In this document: in pieces, positions 40,260-49,131 of the stretch
Layout of the letters: every line of letters starts with the position of its first letter
How positions within the stretch are numbered: the stretch's first letter is position 1
Source of the DNA: CAZLRH01 sp964562015
GTDB lineage: Bacteria > Verrucomicrobiota > Verrucomicrobiia > Opitutales > JABDGR01
Length of the DNA stretch: 64,000 nucleotides
Reading direction: 5' to 3'
Assembly (NCBI GenBank): GCA_964562015.1
Contig: CAZLRH010000010.1
Coordinates: 69,339-133,338, forward strand
Position numbers and translations under genes: made by a program
The notes under the pieces: model-generated
Databases searched by the model: none
What the model saw: the letters and a program-made list of their open reading frames with translations, nothing else
Told to the model about the DNA's origin: nothing

Positions 40260-40365
40260 TCTCAAAAAACTCGGGAACCCAGGGCTCGACAGGCTTTCTC
40301 TGGTGCAGCAGTGTTTGAGGAGGTACCCCACTGCGATAGTCAGTCCCCTTCAGCTTTTCTTGCCT

Positions 40366-40992
40366 ATGACCATGACCCGTCCCGTTTCCCTGGCTGTGTT
40401 TTTACTCGCTGGTGCCGCCGCGCTGGTCTCCGGCTGCAAGAGCCCGCTGGCGCCGCCGCCCAAGCCGAAAGACCATGTCAGTTGGAAGCCGGAAGCCGGT
40501 TTCGCCCCGATTTTCAACGGCGAGGACCTGACGGGCTGGGGCTTCCCCGGCGGGCCGGCGTTGGACGGTGTGAAGGAGACGCCGGACAAGCGTTTCACCG
40601 CGGGTGTGGGGATGCTCGTGGCGCACCAGCGCACGACGGCGGAGAAGGCCGAGGAATTGCGCACGACCAAGCAGTTCGAAGGCGACTTCATTCTCCGGCT
40701 CCAATTTCGCGCGAGCCCGGAGGCCGACAGCGGCATTTTCATCCGGGGCAAACAATTGCAATGCCGCGATTATGCGACCGTGGGGCCGTACCATCCCGCC
40801 TCCTACAAGGCCCAGAATTGGAACGACATTGAAATCACCGTCAAAGGCGGCGTGGCGCGGTGCACATGCAACGGCGAGGTACTCGAAGAGGCGCTGGCGA
40901 TTCCCAATGCCACTGGCGGCATCGGCATCGAGTCTGATCAAGGCACGATGGAATACCGGCACCTCGAGCTGAAGCCGCTCCCGGCCAAGTAA
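40366..40992 (+). CDS. DUF1080 (3-keto-disaccharide hydrolase-like) lipoprotein
   Basis: A 208-residue lipoprotein: lipobox LVSGC after a short signal, then a concanavalin-like DUF1080 domain (FAPIFNGEDLTGWGF; GDFILRLQFRASPEADSGIF; NWNDIEITVKGGVARCTCNG). The family is very abundant in Planctomycetes and Verrucomicrobia and linked to sugar breakdown. ATG 40366 precedes the signal; an in-frame extension upstream lies over the LysR gene. Confidence 0.85.
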   Translation: MTMTRPVSLAVFLLAGAAALVSGCKSPLAPPPKPKDHVSWKPEAGFAPIFNGEDLTGWGFPGGPALDGVKETPDKRFTAGVGMLVAHQRTTAEKAEELRTTKQFEGDFILRLQFRASPEADSGIFIRGKQLQCRDYATVGPYHPASYKAQNWNDIEITVKGGVARCTCNGEVLEEALAIPNATGGIGIESDQGTMEYRHLELKPLPAK

Positions 40993-41012
40993 GCCTTGGA
41001 AAACGAGAGAGC

Positions 41013-41194
41013 TTTTAGACAGAATTAACAGAATTTAGAGAATTGAATCGGCATTGCTTTGTAGAAAAGACCCAGAGGGTCGTCGCTTGCGAGGGCCCTA
41101 CGGGTTGGCTTGCGCAAAAACATGGTTTCTACAGAGCCTCTTTTCCAGATGCACACGCTGGAATTCAGTAAATTCTGTAAATTCTGTCTAAAAA
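41013..41194. repeat. nested palindromic element (MITE-like)
   Basis: Outer arms 41013-41045 and 41161-41194 contain AGACAGAATT/ACAGAATTTA motifs and match at about 29 of 32 positions as reverse complements. An inner pair GCT-TGTAGAAA (41056-41067 and 41126-41137) is also inverted. The centre holds a GTAGGG-type unit (GTCGCTTGCGA, 41080-41100). No coding frame or transposase is present. Confidence 0.7.
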
Positions 41195-41208
41195 TCTTCT
41201 CTTATATT

Positions 41209-42831
41209 CTAATTCGGAAATTCCGGCACGACTTCCAGGGTTTTGCCGGGTTCGAGGACAATCGGGTCGCCGCGGGCGGGCACTTCGTCGTTTTTGAGGA
41301 TGCGCAGAGTCATCGGGCTGGCAGAAGATTCCGGCGCGATCCAGCGCCATTGGCCGATTTCTACAAATTCCATGGGCACGCCTTTATCCGGCGAGAGGCC
41401 GGGGCCGTCACCGCGCACGTAAGGCTTGTTGCCGATGCCAATGAGGACGCGCGCGACCAAGGTGGCGGCGTCGGCCGCGGGCTTGGCGGTGCGGCGGCGG
41501 CGGGACGTCTCGGGCGCGGTTTCGGGCGGGGCCGTCAGCAGTTCGACTTGGGCGGGCGTGGCGGCGGGCTCGTCCTCCTCCGCGCGCAAGGCGGCGATTT
41601 TTGCGCTCACTGTTGCCGGGACAAAAGGTGATTCCGTGATTTCCGGAAATTCCGCGTGTGGAACGGCGGGCGCCTCCGGTTCGGCGGGCGCGGCTGCGTC
41701 CGGGTTGTCGCTAGTGGCTGTCACGGTGTCAAAAGTGCCCGAGGCAAAGGCGTCCCAGGCATCGTTGGAAAGCGGTTGGGGCGCAGGCGGAGTTTCGGGC
41801 GAGGGAGCGGGTTCGGCGACTGCAGCCACTTCGACCGGGGACTCGATTTCCACCGGGGCCGGGGGCACTTCGGTCGGGGTGGCGGCGTCCGTTGTGGGAG
41901 CGGTGTCGGCTTCAAGCTTGGGCTTCTTGGGCCGGCGCGGACGGGATTGAATGATGCGGTTGACGGCGGGAGAATCTTCGGCGGACTGGGCGGTGCCGAG
42001 GGCTTTGGAAAGCATGGAGCCCTCGGTAAGCTCTGATTTATCTACGACCACAGCAGGCGGCTCCGCGCGTGCCGAATCCGCGGCGGTTTCCACGGGGCTG
42101 GCCTTTGGCGGTGCGGCCTCGACCGGCGGGCTGGTGGTCACTCCGGCCACGGCCTGAAGCAAAAAGTCCATTTGTTCGCGCAAGCCCGCGAGGGCGGCGG
42201 CCGTGCCGTCGGAGGCTGGCGACGGTTTGGCTGCGGGCTGGGCCAGGAGCGCTTCCAGGCGGGCGACCACGGGGCCGAGCGATTCCACGCCGGCGAGCAA
42301 TTTCTCGGCCTGGCTCTGGCGCAGGCGTTCGAGTTCGCGTTGCTGGCTTTGCTTATCGGTTTCCTTGAGGAGCGCGGCGGCCTCCCGCAGGGGAGTGGCG
42401 GTTTCCGCCAGACTGCGGTGAATTTCCTCGAGAGGGGCCAGGCGGGCGTCAAAGCGCCGCGAGGAACTTTCGAGGGCGGCCGTGGCGCGCGTGGCCTGCT
42501 CGACGGCTTCGAAAGCGAGGCGGGCCTGCTTGCGCATTTCGCCGTCGAGGGCCGCGAGCCGCTGGAAATCCTCGGCGCGGGCTTGTTCCAGTTCGAGGCG
42601 CAGCAGTTGGGCGCGGGTGAAAAATTCAAGCGCAAAGGGCAGGCAAAAGAAGCCTCCGCCCACGGCGACCGCCGCGAGGCAGAAACCCGTTTGCAGCGCG
42701 CTCAGGTCGGGATGCGTGGCCCAGATGCCGAGGGCGACGGCCACCAGCAGGGCATCACCGAGAATAAAAGGCCATTTCGGCAAGGTGGCGGCGGTCGGCG
42801 TGGAAGGCGTAGCGTCAAGGGAGTCATTCAT
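41209..42831 (-). CDS. membrane-anchored coiled-coil protein of unknown function
   Basis: A 540-residue protein: two N-terminal helices (PFILGDALLVAVALGIWAT; TGFCLAAVAVGGGFFCLPFA), a long helical coiled coil (about 70-235), a Pro/Ala/Glu-rich disordered stretch (about 240-430) containing the basic RPRRPKKPKL, and a compact C-terminal domain (LVARVLIGIGNKPYVRGDGP; FVEIGQWRWIAPESSASP). I know no family for the C-domain. The layout suits a cytoplasmic or periplasmic tether. Confidence 0.65.
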   Translation of the reverse strand: MNDSLDATPSTPTAATLPKWPFILGDALLVAVALGIWATHPDLSALQTGFCLAAVAVGGGFFCLPFALEFFTRAQLLRLELEQARAEDFQRLAALDGEMRKQARLAFEAVEQATRATAALESSSRRFDARLAPLEEIHRSLAETATPLREAAALLKETDKQSQQRELERLRQSQAEKLLAGVESLGPVVARLEALLAQPAAKPSPASDGTAAALAGLREQMDFLLQAVAGVTTSPPVEAAPPKASPVETAADSARAEPPAVVVDKSELTEGSMLSKALGTAQSAEDSPAVNRIIQSRPRRPKKPKLEADTAPTTDAATPTEVPPAPVEIESPVEVAAVAEPAPSPETPPAPQPLSNDAWDAFASGTFDTVTATSDNPDAAAPAEPEAPAVPHAEFPEITESPFVPATVSAKIAALRAEEDEPAATPAQVELLTAPPETAPETSRRRRTAKPAADAATLVARVLIGIGNKPYVRGDGPGLSPDKGVPMEFVEIGQWRWIAPESSASPMTLRILKNDEVPARGDPIVLEPGKTLEVVPEFPN

Positions 42832-43028
42832 GGCGAGAGGAAATTCGAGGTGGGAAACGACGACGGCGGCCCGCGCGCGATGTGCAGAGCGCAGACGCCG
42901 CTATCCGGCGAGGTTAACGCCGGCCCCTGAAAACGCAACTGCGAATCTCCGGGCGAAATTCGGGCCCGGTTTCAATACCAATGCATCCCCGCTCGCGGAG
43001 GACGCAGAAAACCTTGCGCTCAATCTAG

Positions 43029-43073
43029 AAAACAAAAGGCGGGGCCGGCTGCCTGAGCCAGACCCCGCCTTTG
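43029..43073 (-). terminator. terminator copy 2 of tandem duplicate
   Basis: On the minus strand GGCGGGG/CCCCGCC with a TTTTGTTTT tail, 45 nt after the second paralog's stop. Identical over 45 bp to 43956-44000. Confidence 0.85.
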
Positions 43074-43117
43074 GATCGTCGGCGTCGTCAATCAATAGAA
43101 GAGAGAGTGAGAAGCGA

Positions 43118-43825
43118 CTAGGGCGGGTAACTGCCTGATTTGGCAATAATGTCATCCATTTTTCTTTTGATATCGAAGGGTTCTTCCTTCGTAAGGATGG
43201 CCTTGCCATCGAGCGACAGGGAAACCCACAGGCCTTGAAAATCCTGCTGGGAAATGCCTCCCCCGCGGGAGTAGGTGGAGGGGCCGCCGGCGCGCCCCGC
43301 GCGCCCCGGCGCGAGGCTGACGCGCCCGCCCGAGACCGACGAATCGCGATTGGAAATGATCTTGGTCTTAAACGTGACGTTGCCACCCGCCGGAATGGTA
43401 TCGAAGGTCTTTTGGTCATCGGTCCCGATTATGTCATAGGTGGTCAGGGCCGAACCATTGCGATTGGCGAACGTTTTATTGTAGGCCTTGTATTCCACGG
43501 TCACATTGCTCACCGGGGTGCTGCCGAAGTTGCTGACTGTAACAATGAAGAAAAAGTCATTGGGTGAAGGCGGGGGCGTGTAACCGCGGCGCAGGCCGTA
43601 GGGGTCAGAAGGGTCGGGTGGCGGCGGGGTGGTTAGCACGTTGACGATCGTGCTGGCCTTATGCTGTTTCCACTCGATCACGAGTTGGGGCAATTTGGCG
43701 GGGCCGGCGGAAGTGGCAGCCGGCTTTGCGCCTGCTTGCGCAGCCGTGGCGGAGTTATCAGTCGCCGCCTTTGAGGTGTGCAGGAAAAGCAAGGCGACGG
43801 CACCGGCGAAGATGACGTTCTTCAT
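43118..43825 (-). CDS. exported paralogous protein, second copy
   Basis: A 235-residue protein with a signal peptide (VIFAGAVALLFLHTSKA), a Pro-rich loop, and a fibronectin/Ig-like beta pattern (FFFIVTVSNFGSTPVSNVTV; EYKAYNKTF; DDQKTFDTIPAGGNVTFKTK) ending DFQGLWVSLSLDGKAI. It is homologous to the protein encoded just upstream. Function unknown; EYKxYNKTF and FDTIPAGGNVTF are the strongest shared blocks. Confidence 0.75.
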   Translation of the reverse strand: MKNVIFAGAVALLFLHTSKAATDNSATAAQAGAKPAATSAGPAKLPQLVIEWKQHKASTIVNVLTTPPPPDPSDPYGLRRGYTPPPSPNDFFFIVTVSNFGSTPVSNVTVEYKAYNKTFANRNGSALTTYDIIGTDDQKTFDTIPAGGNVTFKTKIISNRDSSVSGGRVSLAPGRAGRAGGPSTYSRGGGISQQDFQGLWVSLSLDGKAILTKEEPFDIKRKMDDIIAKSGSYPP

Positions 43826-43955
43826 TGGGTAGGGGGCGAAGGGCTAACTGCCAAGCGTCATTAGCGATAGCGTGAAAGAAGGAGAGCGCAATACTGAAAC
43901 GAAAGCCACTAGTGGAAGCCAATTCCTAGTGCGGCTTATGAGCTAGCCATTCGAA

Positions 43956-44000
43956 AAAACAAAAGGCGGGGCCGGCTGCCTGAGCCAGACCCCGCCTTTG
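43956..44000 (-). terminator. terminator copy 1 of tandem duplicate
   Basis: Same 45 bp as at 43029-43073: GGCGGGG stem, inner GGCT/AGCC, T-rich tail on the minus strand, 42 nt after the first paralog's stop codon. Confidence 0.85.
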
Positions 44001-44041
44001 CGCCGACCCGTCGCTAACCGACGGGAAGGGGTGAAGAAAGC

Positions 44042-44785
44042 CTAGGGCACATTGCCGCCGGCCTTCTTGATGATCTCTTCCATCTTGTCCTTGGAGAAGG
44101 TCGTAGGCTCGACGCGGGTGCCGACTTCCTTGCCGTCGATCTTCACGCTCAGCCAGATGCCCTGAAAATCCTGCTTGGTGGAACCGGTTTGCTTCGGGCT
44201 GGAAATAGTGCCGCCGCCCTTGCTATTTTTACCACCACCACCGCCGCCACCGCCGCCACCGCCACCGCCGCCACCAGCGCTGCCCCCACCGCTCATGGTA
44301 ATGGTGTCTTTGTTGGGCACCGCCTGCGTGGTAAAGGTCACATTGCCACCGGCGGGAATGGTATCGAAGGTCTGGATGTCGCCGGCGCCGATGATGGCAT
44401 AGCTGGTGGTGCTTTTGCCGTTATCGCTGGTGAAGGTCTTGTTATACTCACGATACTCGACGGTCACATTGCTGGCATTGCCGCCGGTATTGGAGATCGT
44501 GACGACGTAAGACAGTTCGTCCGAGGTCGTCGAAGTGGAGGTTGTGCTGCCGCCACCTTTGCCGCCACCTTTGCCACCGCCACCGCCACCGCCTCCACCT
44601 TTATTGCCGCCGCTCTGGCCGCCGCTTTGGCCGCCTTTGGAGTCGCTTTTAACCACAGTATCGGTCTTGTCTTTGGTCCAATCAATGTGAAGGACCGGCG
44701 GCCTGGCGGGCGCGGCGCCAAAAGCCACGAGGGAAAAGAGGGTGGTGGCGCCAAGACCGGCGCAGAGGGGAAGGAGGCGTTTCAT
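44042..44785 (-). CDS. exported paralogous protein with Gly tracts, first copy
   Basis: A 247-residue protein: signal peptide (LLPLCAGLGATTLFSLVAFG), two low-complexity Gly/Lys tracts (about 51-78 and 168-186), and the same beta domain as the next gene (YVVTISNTGGNASNVTVEYR; QTFDTIPAGGNVTFTTQ; DFQGIWLSVKIDGKEV). The Gly tracts are encoded by GGC/GGT repeats that could change length in frame. Function unknown. Confidence 0.75.
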   Translation of the reverse strand: MKRLLPLCAGLGATTLFSLVAFGAAPARPPVLHIDWTKDKTDTVVKSDSKGGQSGGQSGGNKGGGGGGGGGKGGGKGGGSTTSTSTTSDELSYVVTISNTGGNASNVTVEYREYNKTFTSDNGKSTTSYAIIGAGDIQTFDTIPAGGNVTFTTQAVPNKDTITMSGGGSAGGGGGGGGGGGGGGGKNSKGGGTISSPKQTGSTKQDFQGIWLSVKIDGKEVGTRVEPTTFSKDKMEEIIKKAGGNVP

Positions 44786-44943
44786 GGAGACAATTAGGGT
44801 AGGTGGAGGAGCAGGAGAATAGAGTCAGCCTGCCTAGGGTAAAACCGCCGCGGCAGGCCGGAGTTGCAGAGTGAAGCAGAAAGCGCCCGGGCTGGCAAAA
44901 TCTTTTTGTCGGAACGGGGGTGTGCGGTTTGTGCAAAAAGGAC

Positions 44944-44971
44944 TTGCAAGCGAATGGGCGAATGATAACGT
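44944..44971 (+). promoter_or_regulatory. possible promoter of the rpsL-rpsG-fusA group
   Basis: TTGCAA and TAACGT 16 bp apart, 31 nt upstream of rpsL. GGAG at 44991-44994 is a Shine-Dalgarno for rpsL. The -10 match is fair only. Confidence 0.35.
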
Positions 44972-45002
44972 TGTCCTTTTTCCCTGATTCCGGAGACCGT
45001 CC

Positions 45003-45389
45003 ATGCCTACTATTAATCAGCTCGTGCGGCGCCCCCGCCGCACCCCGCGTTTCAAATCCAAGGCCCCCGCCTTGGCTGGCAACCCGTTTAAACGCGGCGT
45101 GTGTGTCCAAGTCATGACCCGCACCCCCAAGAAGCCCAATTCCGCCATCCGCAAGGTCGCGAAGGTGCGCCTCACCAATGGCTACGAAGTCATTGCCTAC
45201 ATTCCCGACGAGGGCCACAACCTCCAGGAGCACAGCGTGGTGCTCGTGCGCGGCGGCCGCGTCAAGGACTTGCCGGGCGTGCGTTATCACATCGTCCGCG
45301 GCCCGCTCGACTGCGTGGGCGTGGAGAAGCGCCGTCGCAGCCGTTCGAAATACGGCGTGAAGCGGCCCAAGGAGAAAAAGGCCGCTTAA
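45003..45389 (+). CDS. rpsL: ribosomal protein uS12
   Basis: A 128-residue protein of the 30S decoding centre. TRTPKKPNSAIRKVAKV and VRGGRVKDLPGVRYHIVRG are the conserved loops where streptomycin-resistance changes fall in other species; here they look wild type. First gene of the cluster and one of few with a clear Shine-Dalgarno (GGAG, 8 nt). Confidence 0.97.
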   Translation: MPTINQLVRRPRRTPRFKSKAPALAGNPFKRGVCVQVMTRTPKKPNSAIRKVAKVRLTNGYEVIAYIPDEGHNLQEHSVVLVRGGRVKDLPGVRYHIVRGPLDCVGVEKRRRSRSKYGVKRPKEKKAA

Positions 45390-45522
45390 TTATTAGTTGG
45401 ATGGCTTCCTGGCTGAATTGCTTGAGGCCATTCGGTAATGGTCAATGATTAACCTTTCCCTCAAGTCCAAGACTTCCAAGAACTAGAAACCAGAGCACTA
45501 ACCACTAAAGCACTTCTTTCCC

Positions 45523-45996
45523 ATGTCTCGCCGCCGCAAAGCCGATAAACGCGAACGTTCCCCGGATCCGCGTTACAACAGCCCGCTGGTCACGCACCTG
45601 ATCAGCACCATCATGCGCAAGGGCAAGAAGACCGTGGCGCAGGGCATTGTCTATTCCGCCTTCGAGAAGGTCAGCGAGAAGCTGCAAAAAGGCGACCCGA
45701 TTGACTTGCTCCTCGGCGCGCTCGAGAACGCCCGCCCGAAGCTGGAAGTCAAGAGCCGCCGCGTCGGTGGCGCCACCTACCAGGTGCCGGTGGAAATTTC
45801 CTTCGAGCGCCAGCAGAGCCTCGCTTTTCGTTGGATTGTCGACGCCGCCCTCAGCCGCAAAGGCATTCCCATGCGCGAGGCGCTCGCCGCCGAAATCGTG
45901 GATGCTTATAATAACACCGGCAACGTCGTCAAAAAGCGCGAGGACATGCACCGCATGGCCCAGGCCAACCGTGCCTTCGCCCACCTGCGCTGGTAA
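45523..45996 (+). CDS. rpsG: ribosomal protein uS7
   Basis: A 157-residue 30S head protein that nucleates assembly: MSRRRKADKRERSPDPRYNS, TIMRKGKKTVAQGIVY and REDMHRMAQANRAFAHLRW are family blocks. The 133-nt leader contains ACTAAAGCACTTCTT, repeated exactly before rpsJ. No Shine-Dalgarno. Confidence 0.97.
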   Translation: MSRRRKADKRERSPDPRYNSPLVTHLISTIMRKGKKTVAQGIVYSAFEKVSEKLQKGDPIDLLLGALENARPKLEVKSRRVGGATYQVPVEISFERQQSLAFRWIVDAALSRKGIPMREALAAEIVDAYNNTGNVVKKREDMHRMAQANRAFAHLRW

Positions 45997-46038
45997 TTTT
46001 TCCTTTCTTTTTTCAACCGCTTAACTTTCTGCTGCGTC

Positions 46039-48210
46039 ATGTCCACCGACACTCTGCCCGCGCCCGCGCTTTCGCCGGCCAATTCGCCCAACCGCCGTTT
46101 CCCCCTGGAATACACGCGCAATATCGGCATTGCCGCGCACATTGACGCCGGCAAGACCACCACGACGGAGCGCGTGCTCTTTTACGCGGGCGTCATTCAC
46201 AAGATGGGTGACGTGGACGAGGGCAACACCACAACTGACTGGATGGAGCAGGAACGCGAGCGCGGCATCACCATCACCGCCGCCGCCATTTCCGCCGGTT
46301 GGAAGACCAAGGAGGGTCCGTACGCCAATATTCAGCACGCCCTGAACATCATCGACACGCCCGGACACGTGGACTTCACGGCCGAGGTCGAGCGCTCCCT
46401 GCGCGTGCTCGACGGCGCCATCGCCGTGTTTTGTGCAGTCGCCGGCGTGCAGCCCCAGTCCGAGACGGTCTGGCGCCAGATGAACAAGTACAAGGTCTGC
46501 CGCATTGCCTACGTCAACAAGATGGACCGCACCGGCGCGAATTTCTTCAAGGCCGTCGATGACATCCGCACCAAGCTGCGCGGCAACGCCCACCCGCTGT
46601 TCATTCCGCACGGCGCTTCCGAGACTTTTGTCGGCCTCATCGACTTGGTGAAGATGGTCTATTGCGAATACGACCTCACCGACCCGAGCGGCGTGCGCTT
46701 CCACGAAAAGGAAATTCCCGCCAGCCACATTGAAGAAGCCAAGCACTGGCGCGAAAAGCTCATCGAGGCCCTGGCCGATTTCGATGACGAACTCGCCGAG
46801 AAGTTTCTCGACGGCAAGGACATTTCCGTGCCCGAGCTGCAGCGCGTGATCCGGAAAGCGACATTGACGCAGAATTTCGTCGGAGTGATTCCCGGCAGCG
46901 CGCTCAAGAACAAGGGCGTGCAGATGGTGTTGGACGCCGTGGTCAATTATCTCCCGAACCCCCTCGAAGCCCGTCCGATGGACGCGCACAAGGACGACGA
47001 GACGATGACGACCGTCGTCGCGGACGACAAACACAAGCCCATCGGCCTCGTGTTCAAGCTGTGGACGGACCCGTTCGTGGGCCGCCTCGTGTTCTTCCGC
47101 CTTTACGCTGGCACGCTCAAGAAGGGCGAGGCCATGTACAATCCCCGCACCCGCCGCACGGAGCGCATCTCCCGCCTGATGTTCCTGAAGGCCGACGAGC
47201 GCGTGGACGTGGACGCCATTTATTCGGGCGAAATCTGCGCCATCGTTGGCGCCCGTGACGTGGTTACCGGTGATACGCTGTGCGACGAAGACCTCGACTT
47301 GCGCCTCGAGCCCCCGACCTTCCCCGAGCCGGTTATCTCGATGTCCATCGAGCCGAAGACCAAGGCCGACCAGGAAAAACTCTCCATCGGCCTCCAGCGC
47401 CTCGCCGACGAGGATCCCACTTTCCGCCTCTCCTCCAACGCGGAGACGGGCCAGACCATCATTGCCGGCATGGGCGAGTTGCACCTGGAAATCATTCGCG
47501 ACCGCCTGTTCCGCGAATTCAACGTCCAGGCCGACGCCGGCCGCCCGCAGATCGCCTACCGCGAAACCATTTTGGCCGCCTCCGAGGGCGTGGGCAAATT
47601 CATCCGCCAGTCCGGCGGCCGCGGCCAGTACGGTCACTGCGAAATCAAGCTCGAGCCCAACGAAAAAGGCAAGGGCATGGAGCTGATCAACGAAGTCGTG
47701 GGCGGCACCATCCCGAAGGAATTCATCAAGCCGTCGTTCGAAGGCATCGAAGAAGCCGCGCGCAACGGCGTCATTGCCGGCTACCCGGTGATCGACTTCA
47801 AGGTGCGCCTGGTCTACGGCAGCTTCCACGAAGTGGACTCGAATGAAATGGCGTTCAAGATGGCCGGCATTTTCGCGTTCAAGGAAGCGATGAAGAACGC
47901 CAAGCCGATTTTGCTCGAGCCGATCATGAAGGCCGAAGTCGTCACGCCCGAGGAGTATCAGGGCGACATCATGGGCGACCTCAACCGCCGCCGCGGCCAG
48001 ATTCAGGGCGCGGAGACGAAGAACGGCCTCGTGTACATTAACGTCAACGTGCCGCTCGAAACGATGTTCGGTTACGCGACGTCAGTGCGCTCGCTGTCTA
48101 AAGGCCGCGCCTCTTACACGATGGAGCCCTCGCACTTCGAGCAAGTCCCCGCGGGTCTGTTGAAGACCATCGTGGAAAGCTCGACGCGCACCGCCGCGCG
48201 CACGATCTAA
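46039..48210 (+). CDS. fusA: elongation factor G
   Basis: A 723-residue translocase. P-loop AAHIDAGKTTTTERVLFY, switch region ERGITITAAAIS, DTPGHVDFTAEVERSLRVLD and NKMDRTGANF of the G domain, then domains II-V (IAGMGELHLEIIRDRL; QSGGRGQYGHCEIKLEP). The first 25 residues form a short extra tail. No tuf gene follows, unlike the classic str operon. Confidence 0.97.
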   Translation: MSTDTLPAPALSPANSPNRRFPLEYTRNIGIAAHIDAGKTTTTERVLFYAGVIHKMGDVDEGNTTTDWMEQERERGITITAAAISAGWKTKEGPYANIQHALNIIDTPGHVDFTAEVERSLRVLDGAIAVFCAVAGVQPQSETVWRQMNKYKVCRIAYVNKMDRTGANFFKAVDDIRTKLRGNAHPLFIPHGASETFVGLIDLVKMVYCEYDLTDPSGVRFHEKEIPASHIEEAKHWREKLIEALADFDDELAEKFLDGKDISVPELQRVIRKATLTQNFVGVIPGSALKNKGVQMVLDAVVNYLPNPLEARPMDAHKDDETMTTVVADDKHKPIGLVFKLWTDPFVGRLVFFRLYAGTLKKGEAMYNPRTRRTERISRLMFLKADERVDVDAIYSGEICAIVGARDVVTGDTLCDEDLDLRLEPPTFPEPVISMSIEPKTKADQEKLSIGLQRLADEDPTFRLSSNAETGQTIIAGMGELHLEIIRDRLFREFNVQADAGRPQIAYRETILAASEGVGKFIRQSGGRGQYGHCEIKLEPNEKGKGMELINEVVGGTIPKEFIKPSFEGIEEAARNGVIAGYPVIDFKVRLVYGSFHEVDSNEMAFKMAGIFAFKEAMKNAKPILLEPIMKAEVVTPEEYQGDIMGDLNRRRGQIQGAETKNGLVYINVNVPLETMFGYATSVRSLSKGRASYTMEPSHFEQVPAGLLKTIVESSTRTAARTI

Positions 48211-48474
48211 GGGATTTGAGAATGCAGATTTATGATTTAAGAACTTGTGCAACGTCAGCCTTCCGGCTAACGAGTCCTCCCCTCCCACTTAAAACTAGAA
48301 ACTAAAAAACCAAGCACTAGAACACCAAGCACTAAAGCACTTCTTCCTCCCTGTTCTTTGTCATCGCCCGGTTTGGGTTGGCGCGGTTTGCGGCTGATAG
48401 TTTGGCTGTCGCGCGCCCCCTGCACGGCTGGCATCTTTTACCTTACACCTTAAACCTTCCACACCAACACTCCC
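48211..48474. other. fusA-rpsJ spacer with 15-bp tandem repeat
   Basis: A 264-bp non-coding spacer. It holds two tandem 15-bp units (48310-48339) beginning CCAAGCACTA, and ACTAGAAAC (48294-48302) plus ACTAAAGCACTTCTT (48331-48345), both also found before rpsG (45482-45490 and 45504-45518). No clear promoter or terminator was seen. Confidence 0.5.
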
Positions 48475-48783
48475 ATGGCCAGCCAGCGCATCCGCATCAA
48501 GCTCAAGGGCTTTGACTATCGCATCATCGACCAGTCGGCGTCTGAAATCGTCGAGACCGCCAAGCGCTCCGGCGCCCGCGTCGCGGGGCCCGTGCCGATG
48601 CCCACGCGCATCGAGAAACTTTCAGTGAACCGTTCGCCGCACGTGGACAAAAAGTCCATGGAGCAATTCGAACTCCGCACGCACAAGCGCCTCATCGACA
48701 TCATCGAGCCCACCGCGCAGACCGTCGACGAATTGAAGAAGCTAAACCTCCCCGCCGGCGTGGACATTCAGATTACGGTGTAG
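48475..48783 (+). CDS. rpsJ: ribosomal protein uS10
   Basis: A 102-residue 30S protein, also the NusB partner in antitermination: RIRIKLKGFDYRIIDQSASE, GPVPMPTRIEKLSVNRSPHV and FELRTHKRLIDIIEP. Separated from rplC by 348 bp, unlike the tight S10 operon of most bacteria. Confidence 0.97.
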   Translation: MASQRIRIKLKGFDYRIIDQSASEIVETAKRSGARVAGPVPMPTRIEKLSVNRSPHVDKKSMEQFELRTHKRLIDIIEPTAQTVDELKKLNLPAGVDIQITV

Positions 48784-48840
48784 GATGACGACCGTTCAGC
48801 TTGCGCCCGGGACCGATTTCACGATTTGACAAAAAACCGC

Positions 48841-48869
48841 TTGACGGGCGGGCGAGTTTCCGGTCTATT
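48841..48869 (+). promoter_or_regulatory. promoter ahead of rplC
   Basis: TTGACG and TCTATT with a 17-bp spacer, in the gap between rpsJ and rplC. A separate TTGACA lies just upstream (48825-48830) without a matching -10. Expected transcription start near 48876. Confidence 0.5.
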
Positions 48870-48875
48870 CAACGT

Positions 48876-49131
48876 TTTTCCTCGTTCAATTCTCAACGCA
48901 TACATCGAATTTACTGCCGCCAGCGGGTCTGGGCGGCGGGATCGGAAAGCATCCGCCCTCTCAACCGGGTGAACGGCTCCGATTCTTTTCCAACCTTTTC
49001 CTGACCCGAAAAAACTTCCTCCATAATCTTTAACGCCTAACGCAGGTTCCGGTTTATCCCCGGACGCAAAGGGCATCCCGCCGCCTCCGGTTCAACCGGT
49101 CGGGGCGCCGCACCACCTGCCACTTAGCACC
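48876..49131 (+). other. long untranslated leader of rplC
   Basis: About 255 nt with no coding frame. It can fold several GC hairpins, including CCGCC/GGCGG (48915-48936) and CCGGTTCAACCGG (49087-49099). In other bacteria L4 controls the S10 operon through such a leader; a similar role here is inference. Confidence 0.4.

Noticed and set aside
46021..47829. A 602-codon minus-strand frame opposite fusA
   Set aside because: Antisense shadow of a strongly conserved EF-G gene in GC-rich codons.
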